DNA of 5,397 nucleotides. Origin: Limisphaerales bacterium (GTDB taxonomy: Bacteria; Verrucomicrobiota; Verrucomicrobiia; Limisphaerales; PALSA-1396). A program made the translations under genes and the position numbers. A model generated the notes under the pieces. It was not told the DNA's origin and made no database searches. It was given only the letters and a program-made list of their open reading frames with translations. Positions 1 to 4,218 of the stretch are shown here, one piece after another. The stretch's first letter is position 1. Every line of letters starts with the position of its first letter. The DNA lies in contig PLJQ01000024.1 in the NCBI GenBank assembly GCA_003140275.1, positions 301-5,697 of the forward strand, given 5' to 3'.

Positions 1-399
1 CGCGGCATGGCGCACTCGAACCAAATCCGCGAGTTCCTGATTTCGGACCGGGGCATTGATCTCGTGGACGCCTACATCGGGGTCAGTGGTGTGTTGACCG
101 GCTCCGCCCGCGTGGCGCAAGGGGCTTTGGAAAAAGCCGCGGTGCTGGCCACCCAGCAGGAAGCCGCCCAGCTCAAGCGCGAAGTGGAGCGCAAACGCGC
201 GGCGCTCGAACAGAAAATCAGCGGGCTGCGCTCCGATTACGAAACCGAAGCCGTGGAACTGCGGCGCATTGCCGAACAGGTCGGCACGCGCACTTCCGTG
301 CTGGGCACCGAGCGGGCCGCATCAGGCCTGTTGCGCCAGGCGGATATCAAGGCGACGGCCAGCACACGGGGCAGGTTCAGACATGGGAGGGGAAACTGA
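1..399 (+). CDS. kaiC: KaiC-family clock ATPase, C-terminal fragment with coiled-coil tail (5' end outside window)
   Basis: Only the last 132 residues are in the window; the reading frame is open from base 1, so the ATG at 7 is an internal Met. KaiC is a RecA-like double-domain ATPase/autokinase that forms hexamers and is bound by KaiB. The fragment opens with the block HSNQIREFLISDRGIDL (window residues 5-21), which matches the end of a KaiC ATPase domain in KaiC-like proteins. The linker GVLTGSARVAQ follows at about 30-40. A long charged helix rich in E, K, R, Q, A and L runs over roughly residues 38-94 and looks like a coiled coil, then comes a basic, probably disordered end. The short KaiA-binding tail of cyanobacterial KaiC is not seen. 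Long coiled-coil tails are known in KaiA-independent KaiBC systems. The stop overlaps the start of the next kaiB by one base (TGATG). The Walker motifs and phosphorylation sites lie outside the window and cannot be judged. Confidence 0.88.
   Translation, partial: RGMAHSNQIREFLISDRGIDLVDAYIGVSGVLTGSARVAQGALEKAAVLATQQEAAQLKREVERKRAALEQKISGLRSDYETEAVELRRIAEQVGTRTSVLGTERAASGLLRQADIKATASTRGRFRHGRGN
385..393 (+). promoter_or_regulatory. Ribosome binding site of the first kaiB
   Basis: The purine-rich stretch GGGAGGGGA lies five bases upstream of the ATG at 399 and inside the end of the kaiC reading frame. It is the clearest Shine-Dalgarno-like site in the operon. Together with the TGATG overlap it fixes the kaiB start at 399 and suggests translational coupling to kaiC. 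Confidence 0.6.
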
Positions 400-728
400 T
401 GAAAACCAAAACGGTGAAACGACATGCCTCCGCCTCCCATCGCCGGCCCGTCAATCTCTGGCAACTGCGCCTTTATGTGATGGGCCAGACGCCCAAATCG
501 CTGACGGCGTTCGCGAGCCTGAAGAAGCTTTGCGAAAGCCAGCTCAAAGGCGGCTATCGCATCACGGTGATTGATTTAGTGAAGCAGCCCCACCTTGCCA
601 AAGGCGACCAAATTCTGGCCATTCCCACGGTGGTGCGCATGTTGCCGCAGCCCGTGCGAACCATCATTGGCAACCTTTCCGATACCGAGCGCGTGCTCGT
701 GGGCTTGGATTTGCGCACTGTTTATTAA
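399..728 (+). CDS. kaiB: KaiB clock protein, first copy
   Basis: This 109-residue protein is a KaiB, a small thioredoxin-like, fold-switching protein that binds KaiC and gates its cycle. After a basic N-terminal stretch of about 20 residues, the KaiB core reads LRLYVMGQTPKS (23-34), YRITVIDL (53-60), QILAIPTVVRMLPQPVR (71-87), IIGNLSD (89-95) and VLVGLDL (99-105). The prolines of the switching region (P76, P83, P85) are present, as are the Gly and Asp of the terminal GLD motif (G102, D104). The acidic C-terminal tail of cyanobacterial KaiB is absent, as is common outside cyanobacteria. The ATG at 399 is favoured by the strong upstream purine tract and the one-base overlap with kaiC. The second kaiB starts 16 bases after the stop. 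Of the two copies this is closer to canonical KaiB and is the better candidate for the KaiC-binding partner. That is inferred from motif conservation only. Confidence 0.93.
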   Translation: MKTKTVKRHASASHRRPVNLWQLRLYVMGQTPKSLTAFASLKKLCESQLKGGYRITVIDLVKQPHLAKGDQILAIPTVVRMLPQPVRTIIGNLSDTERVLVGLDLRTVY

Positions 729-744
729 CCGAGCCGTACCCCCC

Positions 745-1101
745 ATGAAAACAAAACAAAAAAACCGCCGCGCGACGCAGTCCCTTGAGAAGTCCCTGAC
801 CACCCGGGACACGGGCAAATACATCTTGCGACTGTTCGTAGCGGGGGCCACGACCCGATCGCGCCAGGCCATCCAACGCGTCCGTCAACTATGCATAGCC
901 GGACTAAAAGACAACTACGAACTGGAAGTGATTGACATCTATCAGCAGCCCGGCCTGGCGCGCGACAACCAGATCGTCGCGACCCCAACGCTCATCAAAG
1001 AAATCCCAAGGCCGGTGTGCCGGTTCATCGGCAACCTGGCGAACACCATCGGCCTGTTCGCCGAGTTGGACTTGATCACAAAAGGTAAAATCGCACTTTG
1101 A
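745..1101 (+). CDS. kaiB: KaiB-like protein, second divergent copy
   Basis: This is a second KaiB-family protein of 118 residues. Recognisable blocks are YILRLFVAGATTRSR (26-40), YELEVIDIYQQPGLA (58-72), QIVATPTLIKEIPRPV (76-91) and FIGNL (94-98), so the thioredoxin-like KaiB core and its prolines (P81, P88, P90) are kept. The end differs: where KaiB normally has GLD, this copy has ELD (E97, L98, D99), and the preceding SDxxxVL stretch is altered to ANTIGLF. The Gly replaced here lies in the region that controls fold switching in cyanobacterial KaiB, so this copy may bind differently. The ATG at 745 gives a normal-length KaiB with a roughly 25-residue charged leader. The frame stays open back to 595, but that part overlaps the first kaiB. 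There is no clear Shine-Dalgarno site, so translation may depend on coupling to the upstream gene. The stop overlaps a TTG start of the histidine kinase by four bases. Family assignment is secure; the separate role is inference. Confidence 0.9.
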   Translation: MKTKQKNRRATQSLEKSLTTRDTGKYILRLFVAGATTRSRQAIQRVRQLCIAGLKDNYELEVIDIYQQPGLARDNQIVATPTLIKEIPRPVCRFIGNLANTIGLFAELDLITKGKIAL

Positions 1102-2417
1102 AAACCGCCCGCCCCAACCGGAAGTCAGAAGCCAAAGGACAGAAGTCAGAAGTCAGAAGCCAGAGGACAATGGGCAGACCTCCGGCCTCCGGCCTCCGAC
1201 CTCCGACTGCTGGCTTGCGCCCCGCGCGGTCCGGCGAACTCGCCAAGCTCCGCGCCCGCCTGGCCGAAGTCGAGGAAACGCTCCGCGCCATTCGTAGCGG
1301 AGAAGTGGATTCGTTGATGGTCGCGGGCAAAGCAGTCTCCCAAATGTTCACGCTGCAAGGCGCCGAGCACGCCTACCGCGTGCTCATCGAATCCATGAAC
1401 GAAGGGGCGCTGACGCTGACGGCTGACAAGATGATTCTTTACGCCAACCATTGCTTCGCCAGAATGGTCAAACGCCCGCTGGAGCAGGTGATCGGAAGTT
1501 CCTTTCGCCGTTTTCTTTCCGCCGCAGACCGGGCAGCGTTCCGACTGCTCCTGAAACGGGCCGACAAATCCGGCTCTAAAACCCAGGTGCTCCTGCACGC
1601 CAGCGACGGTTCGAAAATGCCGGCGCAAATCTCCATTCGTCCACTGGCCAAGAATGGTTTCAACGACGCGATCATCTGCCTGGTGGTGACGGACATGACG
1701 GAGGCCCGGCGCACCGAGGAAAGGCTGCGGGCCTTGACGCACCGCGTGGTGGAAGTGCAGGAAGCCGAGCGCGAGCGCGTGGCCCTCGAATTGCACGACA
1801 ACATCACCCAGCATCTCTGCGCCGTCCTCGCGCGCTGGGCGGCACTGGCGAACAAACTGCCGGCGCGCGAGAAAGCATCGCGGGGAGAGGTGATGAAACT
1901 CAGCCAGATGCTCGGCCATACGGTCGAAGAAGCGCAGCGCATCGCGCGCAATCTGCGGCCCAGCGTCCTGGACCAATTGGGCCTGCTCCCCGCCCTGCGC
2001 GCCACCTGCACGGAGTTCACAAAACGGACGGGCGTGTCCCTCAAGCTGGCCTGCAAGCCGTTGACCGCCCGGCTGCACGCCGAAGGCGAGTTGGCGCTTT
2101 ACCGCATCCTCCAGAACGCTTTGGAGAATGTGGAGAAGCACGCCCGCGCCCGCCACGTGACCGTGTCCCTGAGGCAGCGCACCTTCGTTCAGTTGACGAT
2201 CCATGACGACGGGATCGGCTTCGACCCGGAACATCACGCGGCCAGACGAAAAGGAAAGGGCAGCCTGGGTCTGCTCAGCATGCGCGAGCGAGCGACCTAC
2301 GTGGGCGGCGACTTCAAGATCATATCCGTTCGCGGCGGCGGCACGAAAATCGAGGTGCTCATTCCCCTGCCGCCAGTTCAATTAAAAATGAAAAGACCAG
2401 GGCGGAAGAATTTGTAA
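1098..2417 (+). CDS. Soluble PAS-domain sensor histidine kinase, HisKA_3 (NarL-partner) type
   Basis: A 439-residue kinase read from the TTG at 1098. Residues 9-43 are low-complexity and basic, encoded by a heptanucleotide array. A helical segment (about 47-70, with LRARLAEVEETLRAIRSGEV) leads into a PAS domain at about 90-205. The HisKA_3 dimerisation/phosphoacceptor domain follows, with ERERVALELHDNITQH; the phosphorylated His is residue 233. The domain's usual NLRPSVLDQLGL block is near 285-296. The HATPase domain shows the N box (N340, N343), DDGIGFD (370-376) and the glycine loop GSLGLL (388-393). There are no membrane segments, so it should be cytosolic. It lies between kaiB and a NarL-type regulator and is probably the clock output kinase, but it lacks the KaiB-like N-terminal domain of SasA. 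Start choice: TTG overlaps the kaiB stop and gives the same MKT opening as neighbouring genes; ATG at 1170, with GAGG just upstream, is the main alternative. Function is certain at family level; the PAS ligand is unknown. Confidence 0.9.
   Translation: MKTARPNRKSEAKGQKSEVRSQRTMGRPPASGLRPPTAGLRPARSGELAKLRARLAEVEETLRAIRSGEVDSLMVAGKAVSQMFTLQGAEHAYRVLIESMNEGALTLTADKMILYANHCFARMVKRPLEQVIGSSFRRFLSAADRAAFRLLLKRADKSGSKTQVLLHASDGSKMPAQISIRPLAKNGFNDAIICLVVTDMTEARRTEERLRALTHRVVEVQEAERERVALELHDNITQHLCAVLARWAALANKLPAREKASRGEVMKLSQMLGHTVEEAQRIARNLRPSVLDQLGLLPALRATCTEFTKRTGVSLKLACKPLTARLHAEGELALYRILQNALENVEKHARARHVTVSLRQRTFVQLTIHDDGIGFDPEHHAARRKGKGSLGLLSMRERATYVGGDFKIISVRGGGTKIEVLIPLPPVQLKMKRPGRKNL
1121..1211 (+). 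repeat. Degenerate heptanucleotide tandem array (13 units, GAAGTCA / GACCTCC type)
   Basis: Thirteen 7-base units follow one another without a break in register. The first eight are GAAGTCA, GAAGCCA, AAGGACA, GAAGTCA, GAAGTCA, GAAGCCA, GAGGACA and ATGGGCA. The array then shifts to GACCTCC, GGCCTCC, GGCCTCC, GACCTCC and GACTGCT. Three units make 21 bases, so if translated from the TTG at 1098 the array yields a seven-residue peptide periodicity (KSEAKGQ, KSEVRSQ, RTMGRPP, ASGLRPP). Arrays of this GAAGTCA/TGACTTC kind are something I associate with intergenic DNA of Verrucomicrobiota, from memory. Here the array lies at, or inside, the 5' end of the histidine kinase gene. Confidence 0.85.
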
Positions 2418-2436
2418 TTTTAATTGCACTGGCGGC
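2369..2436. repeat. 19-bp inverted repeat spanning the kinase stop codon
   Basis: The left arm GCCGCCAGTTCAATTAAAA (2369-2387) and right arm TTTTAATTGCACTGGCGGC (2418-2436) are reverse complements except for one position, with a 30-base spacer. The right arm begins directly after the kinase TAA stop, and the regulator ATG lies 15 bases beyond it. The RNA would form a long hairpin covering the last codons of the kinase. No T-run follows, so it does not look like a standard terminator. It could be a translational or processing element between kinase and regulator, or a small inserted palindrome that now encodes the kinase's basic C-terminal tail. A weaker competing pairing exists between CAGTTCA (2374-2380) and TGAACTG (2441-2447). 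Confidence 0.75.
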
Positions 2437-2451
2437 CAACTGAACTGACTT

Positions 2452-3120
2452 ATGAAACGAATTACTGTCCTGCTGGCGGACGATCACCAAATCGTCCGGG
2501 AAGGATTCCGGTCATTGTTAGAACACGAACGCGATATTGAAGTGGTCGGCGAGGCGGAAACCGGCCGCCAGGCCGTGCAACTCACCCGGACACTTCGTCC
2601 CGAGGTGGTCGTGATGGACATCGCCATGCCGCTGCTCAATGGGTTGGAAGCCACCCGGCAAATTCGCAAAGACCTTCCCGACACCAAGGTGATCATTCTC
2701 TCCGCGCACGATGATGACGCGTACGTCGAGCAAGTGACCGTGTTGGGCGCCGCGGGATTTATGCTCAAACAAACCTCCTCTCACAATCTGGCCACCGCGA
2801 TCCGGGAGGTCCAGAAAGGAAACACATTTTTCAGCCCCACCATTTCCAGGCGCGTTCAGGTTCGTCGTCAGAAGTCGATTGATCGAGGAGAGAAGGGAGG
2901 CAACCGCCTGAGTTCGCGTGAGGTGGAAGTGCTCCAATTGATTGCCGAAGGCAAGCCCAACAAACAAGTCGCCGCCGAACTGGGCGTGAGCTTCAAGACG
3001 GTGGATAAACATCGGCAGCATCTCATGAGCAAGCTCGACATCCACGACATCGCCGGTCTCACGCGCTACGCCATCACTGCGGGCATCATCGAAAACAAAG
3101 TGCAGTTGACCATTGATTAA
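2452..3120 (+). CDS. NarL/FixJ-family response regulator with LuxR-type DNA-binding domain
   Basis: A 222-residue two-domain transcription regulator. The receiver domain covers about residues 3-120, with the acidic pair D10/D11, phosphoacceptor D56 in VVVMDIAMP, the switch Ser S84 in IILSAH, and K106 in GFMLKQ. A charged linker (about 136-150) leads to the LuxR/GerE helix-turn-helix at about 153-212, with LSSREVEVLQLIAEGKPNKQ and the recognition-helix region VSFKTVDKHRQHLMSKL. All residues needed for phosphorylation-driven activation are present. It sits 34 bases after the HisKA_3 kinase, the kinase class that normally pairs with NarL-type regulators, so it is the likely cognate partner and the transcriptional output of the Kai module. 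The ATG at 2452 gives the usual family length (about 210-225). No clear Shine-Dalgarno site is seen, and a strong inverted repeat ends 15 bases before the start, which may affect its translation. Target genes cannot be deduced from this window. Confidence 0.95.
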   Translation: MKRITVLLADDHQIVREGFRSLLEHERDIEVVGEAETGRQAVQLTRTLRPEVVVMDIAMPLLNGLEATRQIRKDLPDTKVIILSAHDDDAYVEQVTVLGAAGFMLKQTSSHNLATAIREVQKGNTFFSPTISRRVQVRRQKSIDRGEKGGNRLSSREVEVLQLIAEGKPNKQVAAELGVSFKTVDKHRQHLMSKLDIHDIAGLTRYAITAGIIENKVQLTID

Positions 3121-3146
3121 CGCCGTTCTCGAAAGTCATTTCCAGA

Positions 3147-3221
3147 GGTATGGTGCGTCACTCCGTGCGCACCGCAGTCTGGTTGGCCGAAAACGGCGCG
3201 CATTGAGTGACGCGCCCTACC
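3147..3221. repeat. REP-like imperfect palindrome in the intergenic region after the regulator
   Basis: The arm 3147-3174 matches the reverse complement of 3194-3221 at 23 of 28 positions, with a 19-base loop. Two of the five mismatches would be G-T wobbles in RNA. Read on the minus strand, the outer end of the right arm begins GGTAGGGCGCGTCACTC. A GTAG-like tetranucleotide next to a GC-rich palindrome is typical of REP sequences mobilised by RAYT (Y1-type) transposases. No transposase is present in the window. The element may also act as a transcript 3' hairpin for the Kai operon. The rest of the gap (3121-3146 and 3222-3300) shows no gene, only small stems such as CCTGC/GCAGG at 3266-3279. 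Confidence 0.6.
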
Positions 3222-3301
3222 ACCCACCCCATCCGGGAATTACTTTTCGCTCGTCGCCATTCGGACCTGCTCTGGCAGGGCTGGATTCGTCAAAGTCCGG
3301 C

Positions 3302-3326
3302 ATGGGGTAAACACCCCATAGCACCC
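3302..3326 (+). promoter_or_regulatory. Conserved upstream element, copy 1 (candidate promoter/operator of the receiver gene)
   Basis: The element contains a perfect 7-bp dyad, ATGGGGT (3302-3308) and ACCCCAT (3313-3319), separated by AAAC and followed by AGCACCC. A second copy at 3996-4019 matches at 22 of 23 positions over the shared stretch (3304-3326 against 3997-4019). This copy ends 30 bases before the ATG at 3357. A small GCAGG-TTTT-CCTGC stem follows at 3328-3341, then an A/T-rich patch (TTAAGTTAT, 3342-3350) that could serve as a -10 region. Neither downstream gene has a Shine-Dalgarno site, so leaders may be short. The sigma factor or regulator involved is unknown. Confidence 0.6.
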
Positions 3327-3356
3327 GGCAGGTTTTCCTGCTTAAGTTATCGTGCT

Positions 3357-3899
3357 ATGAAAGATAACAAGGTCTCACACGCTGGGGAGCCAACCAGCGC
3401 ACCAGCTCGAGGCGGAACCAATCCGTCCCACCGCATTCTCGTGGTCGATGACGACCTTTGCATCCGGCAACTCAGTGGCGAAGTGCTGACACGCTCTGGC
3501 TACGAGGTGGACATCGCCGAAGACGGCGAAGCCGGCTGGCAGGCGCTTCAGGCCAGGAACTACGACCTGCTGATCACCGATAACAACATGCCAATGCTCT
3601 CCGGCGTTGAGTTGATCATGAAGCTGCGTGCTAAAGACATTAAGCTGCCGGTCATCCTGGCGTCGGGAGCGATCCCGACGGCGGAGTTGAACCGGCATCC
3701 GTGGCTGCAACTGGCCGCCACGCTCCTGAAACCTTTTACCATCGAGGAGTTGTTGGGCACGGTGAAAAAAGTCCTGCGCGCCGCGGAAAGCACTCGTAGC
3801 CGCGCGGAGCACTACTTCCCGGTGCTGCCGGGGGCCGTTAACCAAACCGAGCTTTTGACACCAGGGGCATCCCTGAATGAGCGGATCGCCCTTGGCTGA
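3357..3899 (+). CDS. Single-domain response regulator (CheY-like receiver, no output domain)
   Basis: A 180-residue protein. A polar N-terminal leader (about 1-24) precedes a complete receiver domain at about 25-140: HRILVVDDD with acidic residues D31/D32, phosphoacceptor D75 in LLITDNNMP, switch Ser S103 in ILASG, and K125 in LLKPF. A tail of about 40 residues with no recognisable domain follows. It should be phosphorylated by a kinase encoded elsewhere and act by protein contact, as a phosphorelay intermediate or in competition with other receivers. Cross-talk with the kinase upstream is possible but unproven, and HisKA_3 kinases normally prefer NarL-type partners. The ATG at 3357 is chosen because the open frame further upstream (from 3207) runs through the palindrome and the conserved upstream element and has no receiver homology. 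There is no clear ribosome site. It appears to be its own transcription unit, separate from the Kai operon by 236 bases. Confidence 0.88.
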   Translation: MKDNKVSHAGEPTSAPARGGTNPSHRILVVDDDLCIRQLSGEVLTRSGYEVDIAEDGEAGWQALQARNYDLLITDNNMPMLSGVELIMKLRAKDIKLPVILASGAIPTAELNRHPWLQLAATLLKPFTIEELLGTVKKVLRAAESTRSRAEHYFPVLPGAVNQTELLTPGASLNERIALG

Positions 3900-3916
3900 A
3901 TTATCACAGAAATGTT

Positions 3917-3978
3917 CCACCCCCAATTCAATGTTCATATGACCCTCCTCCAGGCCAGAGACTTGAATTGCGGGGTGG
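3917..3978. repeat. 15-bp inverted repeat after the receiver gene (possible transcript 3' hairpin)
   Basis: CCACCCCCAATTCAA (3917-3931) pairs with TTGAATTGCGGGGTGG (3963-3978) over 15 base pairs with one bulged C at 3971, enclosing a 31-base loop. It starts 17 bases after the receiver stop codon. No T-run follows, so it is not a classical intrinsic terminator, but it could end or protect the transcript. Arm size and loop size resemble the inverted repeat at 2369-2436, and both right arms contain AATTGC, which may point to a common small palindromic element. Confidence 0.6.
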
Positions 3979-3995
3979 CTTCATGACTGCTCACC

Positions 3996-4019
3996 TGGGG
4001 GAAACACCCCATAGCACCC
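3996..4019 (+). promoter_or_regulatory. Conserved upstream element, copy 2 (candidate promoter/operator of the small gene and radical SAM gene)
   Basis: This is the second copy of the element seen at 3302-3326, with the shared core AAACACCCCATAGCACCC. The dyad is TGGGG (3996-4000) and CCCCA (4007-4011). It ends 28 bases before the ATG at 4048, nearly the same spacing as copy 1 (30 bases). The intervening sequences are not alike apart from a short AGAC/GTCT dyad (4020-4036) and a T-rich patch near 4037-4041. Conservation of the element and its distance, against divergence of the flanks, supports a regulatory role. Confidence 0.6.
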
Positions 4020-4047
4020 AGACGGTTGGTTTGTCTATTTTCAGCCC

Positions 4048-4218
4048 ATGAAAACCAATCCTAAGCAGAAGGCACTGACGTTTGGTGATCTCATCGAGGG
4101 CGGTTACCGCGCCTGCGGCAAACGCCGGGCGACCGGAATTATCCGGCTGGCCGCCCACACCCACTTGGTGGCGTTTCGTGGGCCCCGGCCGCGGTATGAT
4201 TTCTTCAAGGAAACGTGA
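4048..4218 (+). CDS. Small conserved-looking protein of 56 residues, function unknown
   Basis: The frame begins MKTNPKQKALTFGDLIEGGY and ends PRYDFFKET. I cannot assign a function. It is basic (several K and R, including GKRRATG at 24-30), has one Cys (C23), no signal peptide and no membrane segment. The pattern TFGDxI...CGKRRATGIxRLA...LVAFRG resembles short proteins I recall from Verrucomicrobiota, but this is from memory and untested. Support for a real gene: it begins at the expected distance from the second copy of the shared upstream element, has the MKT opening seen in other genes here, and its stop TGA overlaps the GTG start of the radical SAM gene (GTGA). It has no clear ribosome site. 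It may be a leader peptide that couples translation to the downstream enzyme, or a small regulator. Confidence 0.65.
   Translation: MKTNPKQKALTFGDLIEGGYRACGKRRATGIIRLAAHTHLVAFRGPRPRYDFFKET
4207..4211 (+). promoter_or_regulatory. Ribosome binding site supporting the GTG start of the radical SAM gene
   Basis: AAGGA lies three bases before the GTG at 4215, inside the end of the small upstream gene. The next candidate start, ATG at 4230, would be 18 bases away, which is too far. The site and the GTGA overlap therefore favour GTG, although three bases is a short spacing. Confidence 0.45.

Noticed and set aside
595..744. Longer second KaiB beginning at 595
   Set aside because: It would overlap the first kaiB by more than 130 bases, and the added residues are not KaiB-like.
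1121..1211. CRISPR array
   Set aside because: The units are 7 bases, contiguous and without spacers; this is a simple tandem repeat.
1146..2381. Long antisense open frame (411 codons) opposite the histidine kinase
   Set aside because: It mirrors the codon pattern of the GC-rich kinase gene, shows no recognisable domain, and the sense strand has full kinase motifs.
2518..3045. Antisense open frame opposite the LuxR-type regulator
   Set aside because: It is a shadow of a well-supported gene, with no domain and no ribosome site.
3311..3345. Sigma-54 promoter reading of the ATAGCACCC element
   Set aside because: There is no GC-containing -12 half (TTGC-like) at the required spacing in either copy.
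3207..3356. N-terminal extension of the receiver protein to an ATG at 3207 or 3302
   Set aside because: The extension runs through the REP-like palindrome and the conserved upstream element and has no receiver similarity; ATG 3357 gives a complete domain.
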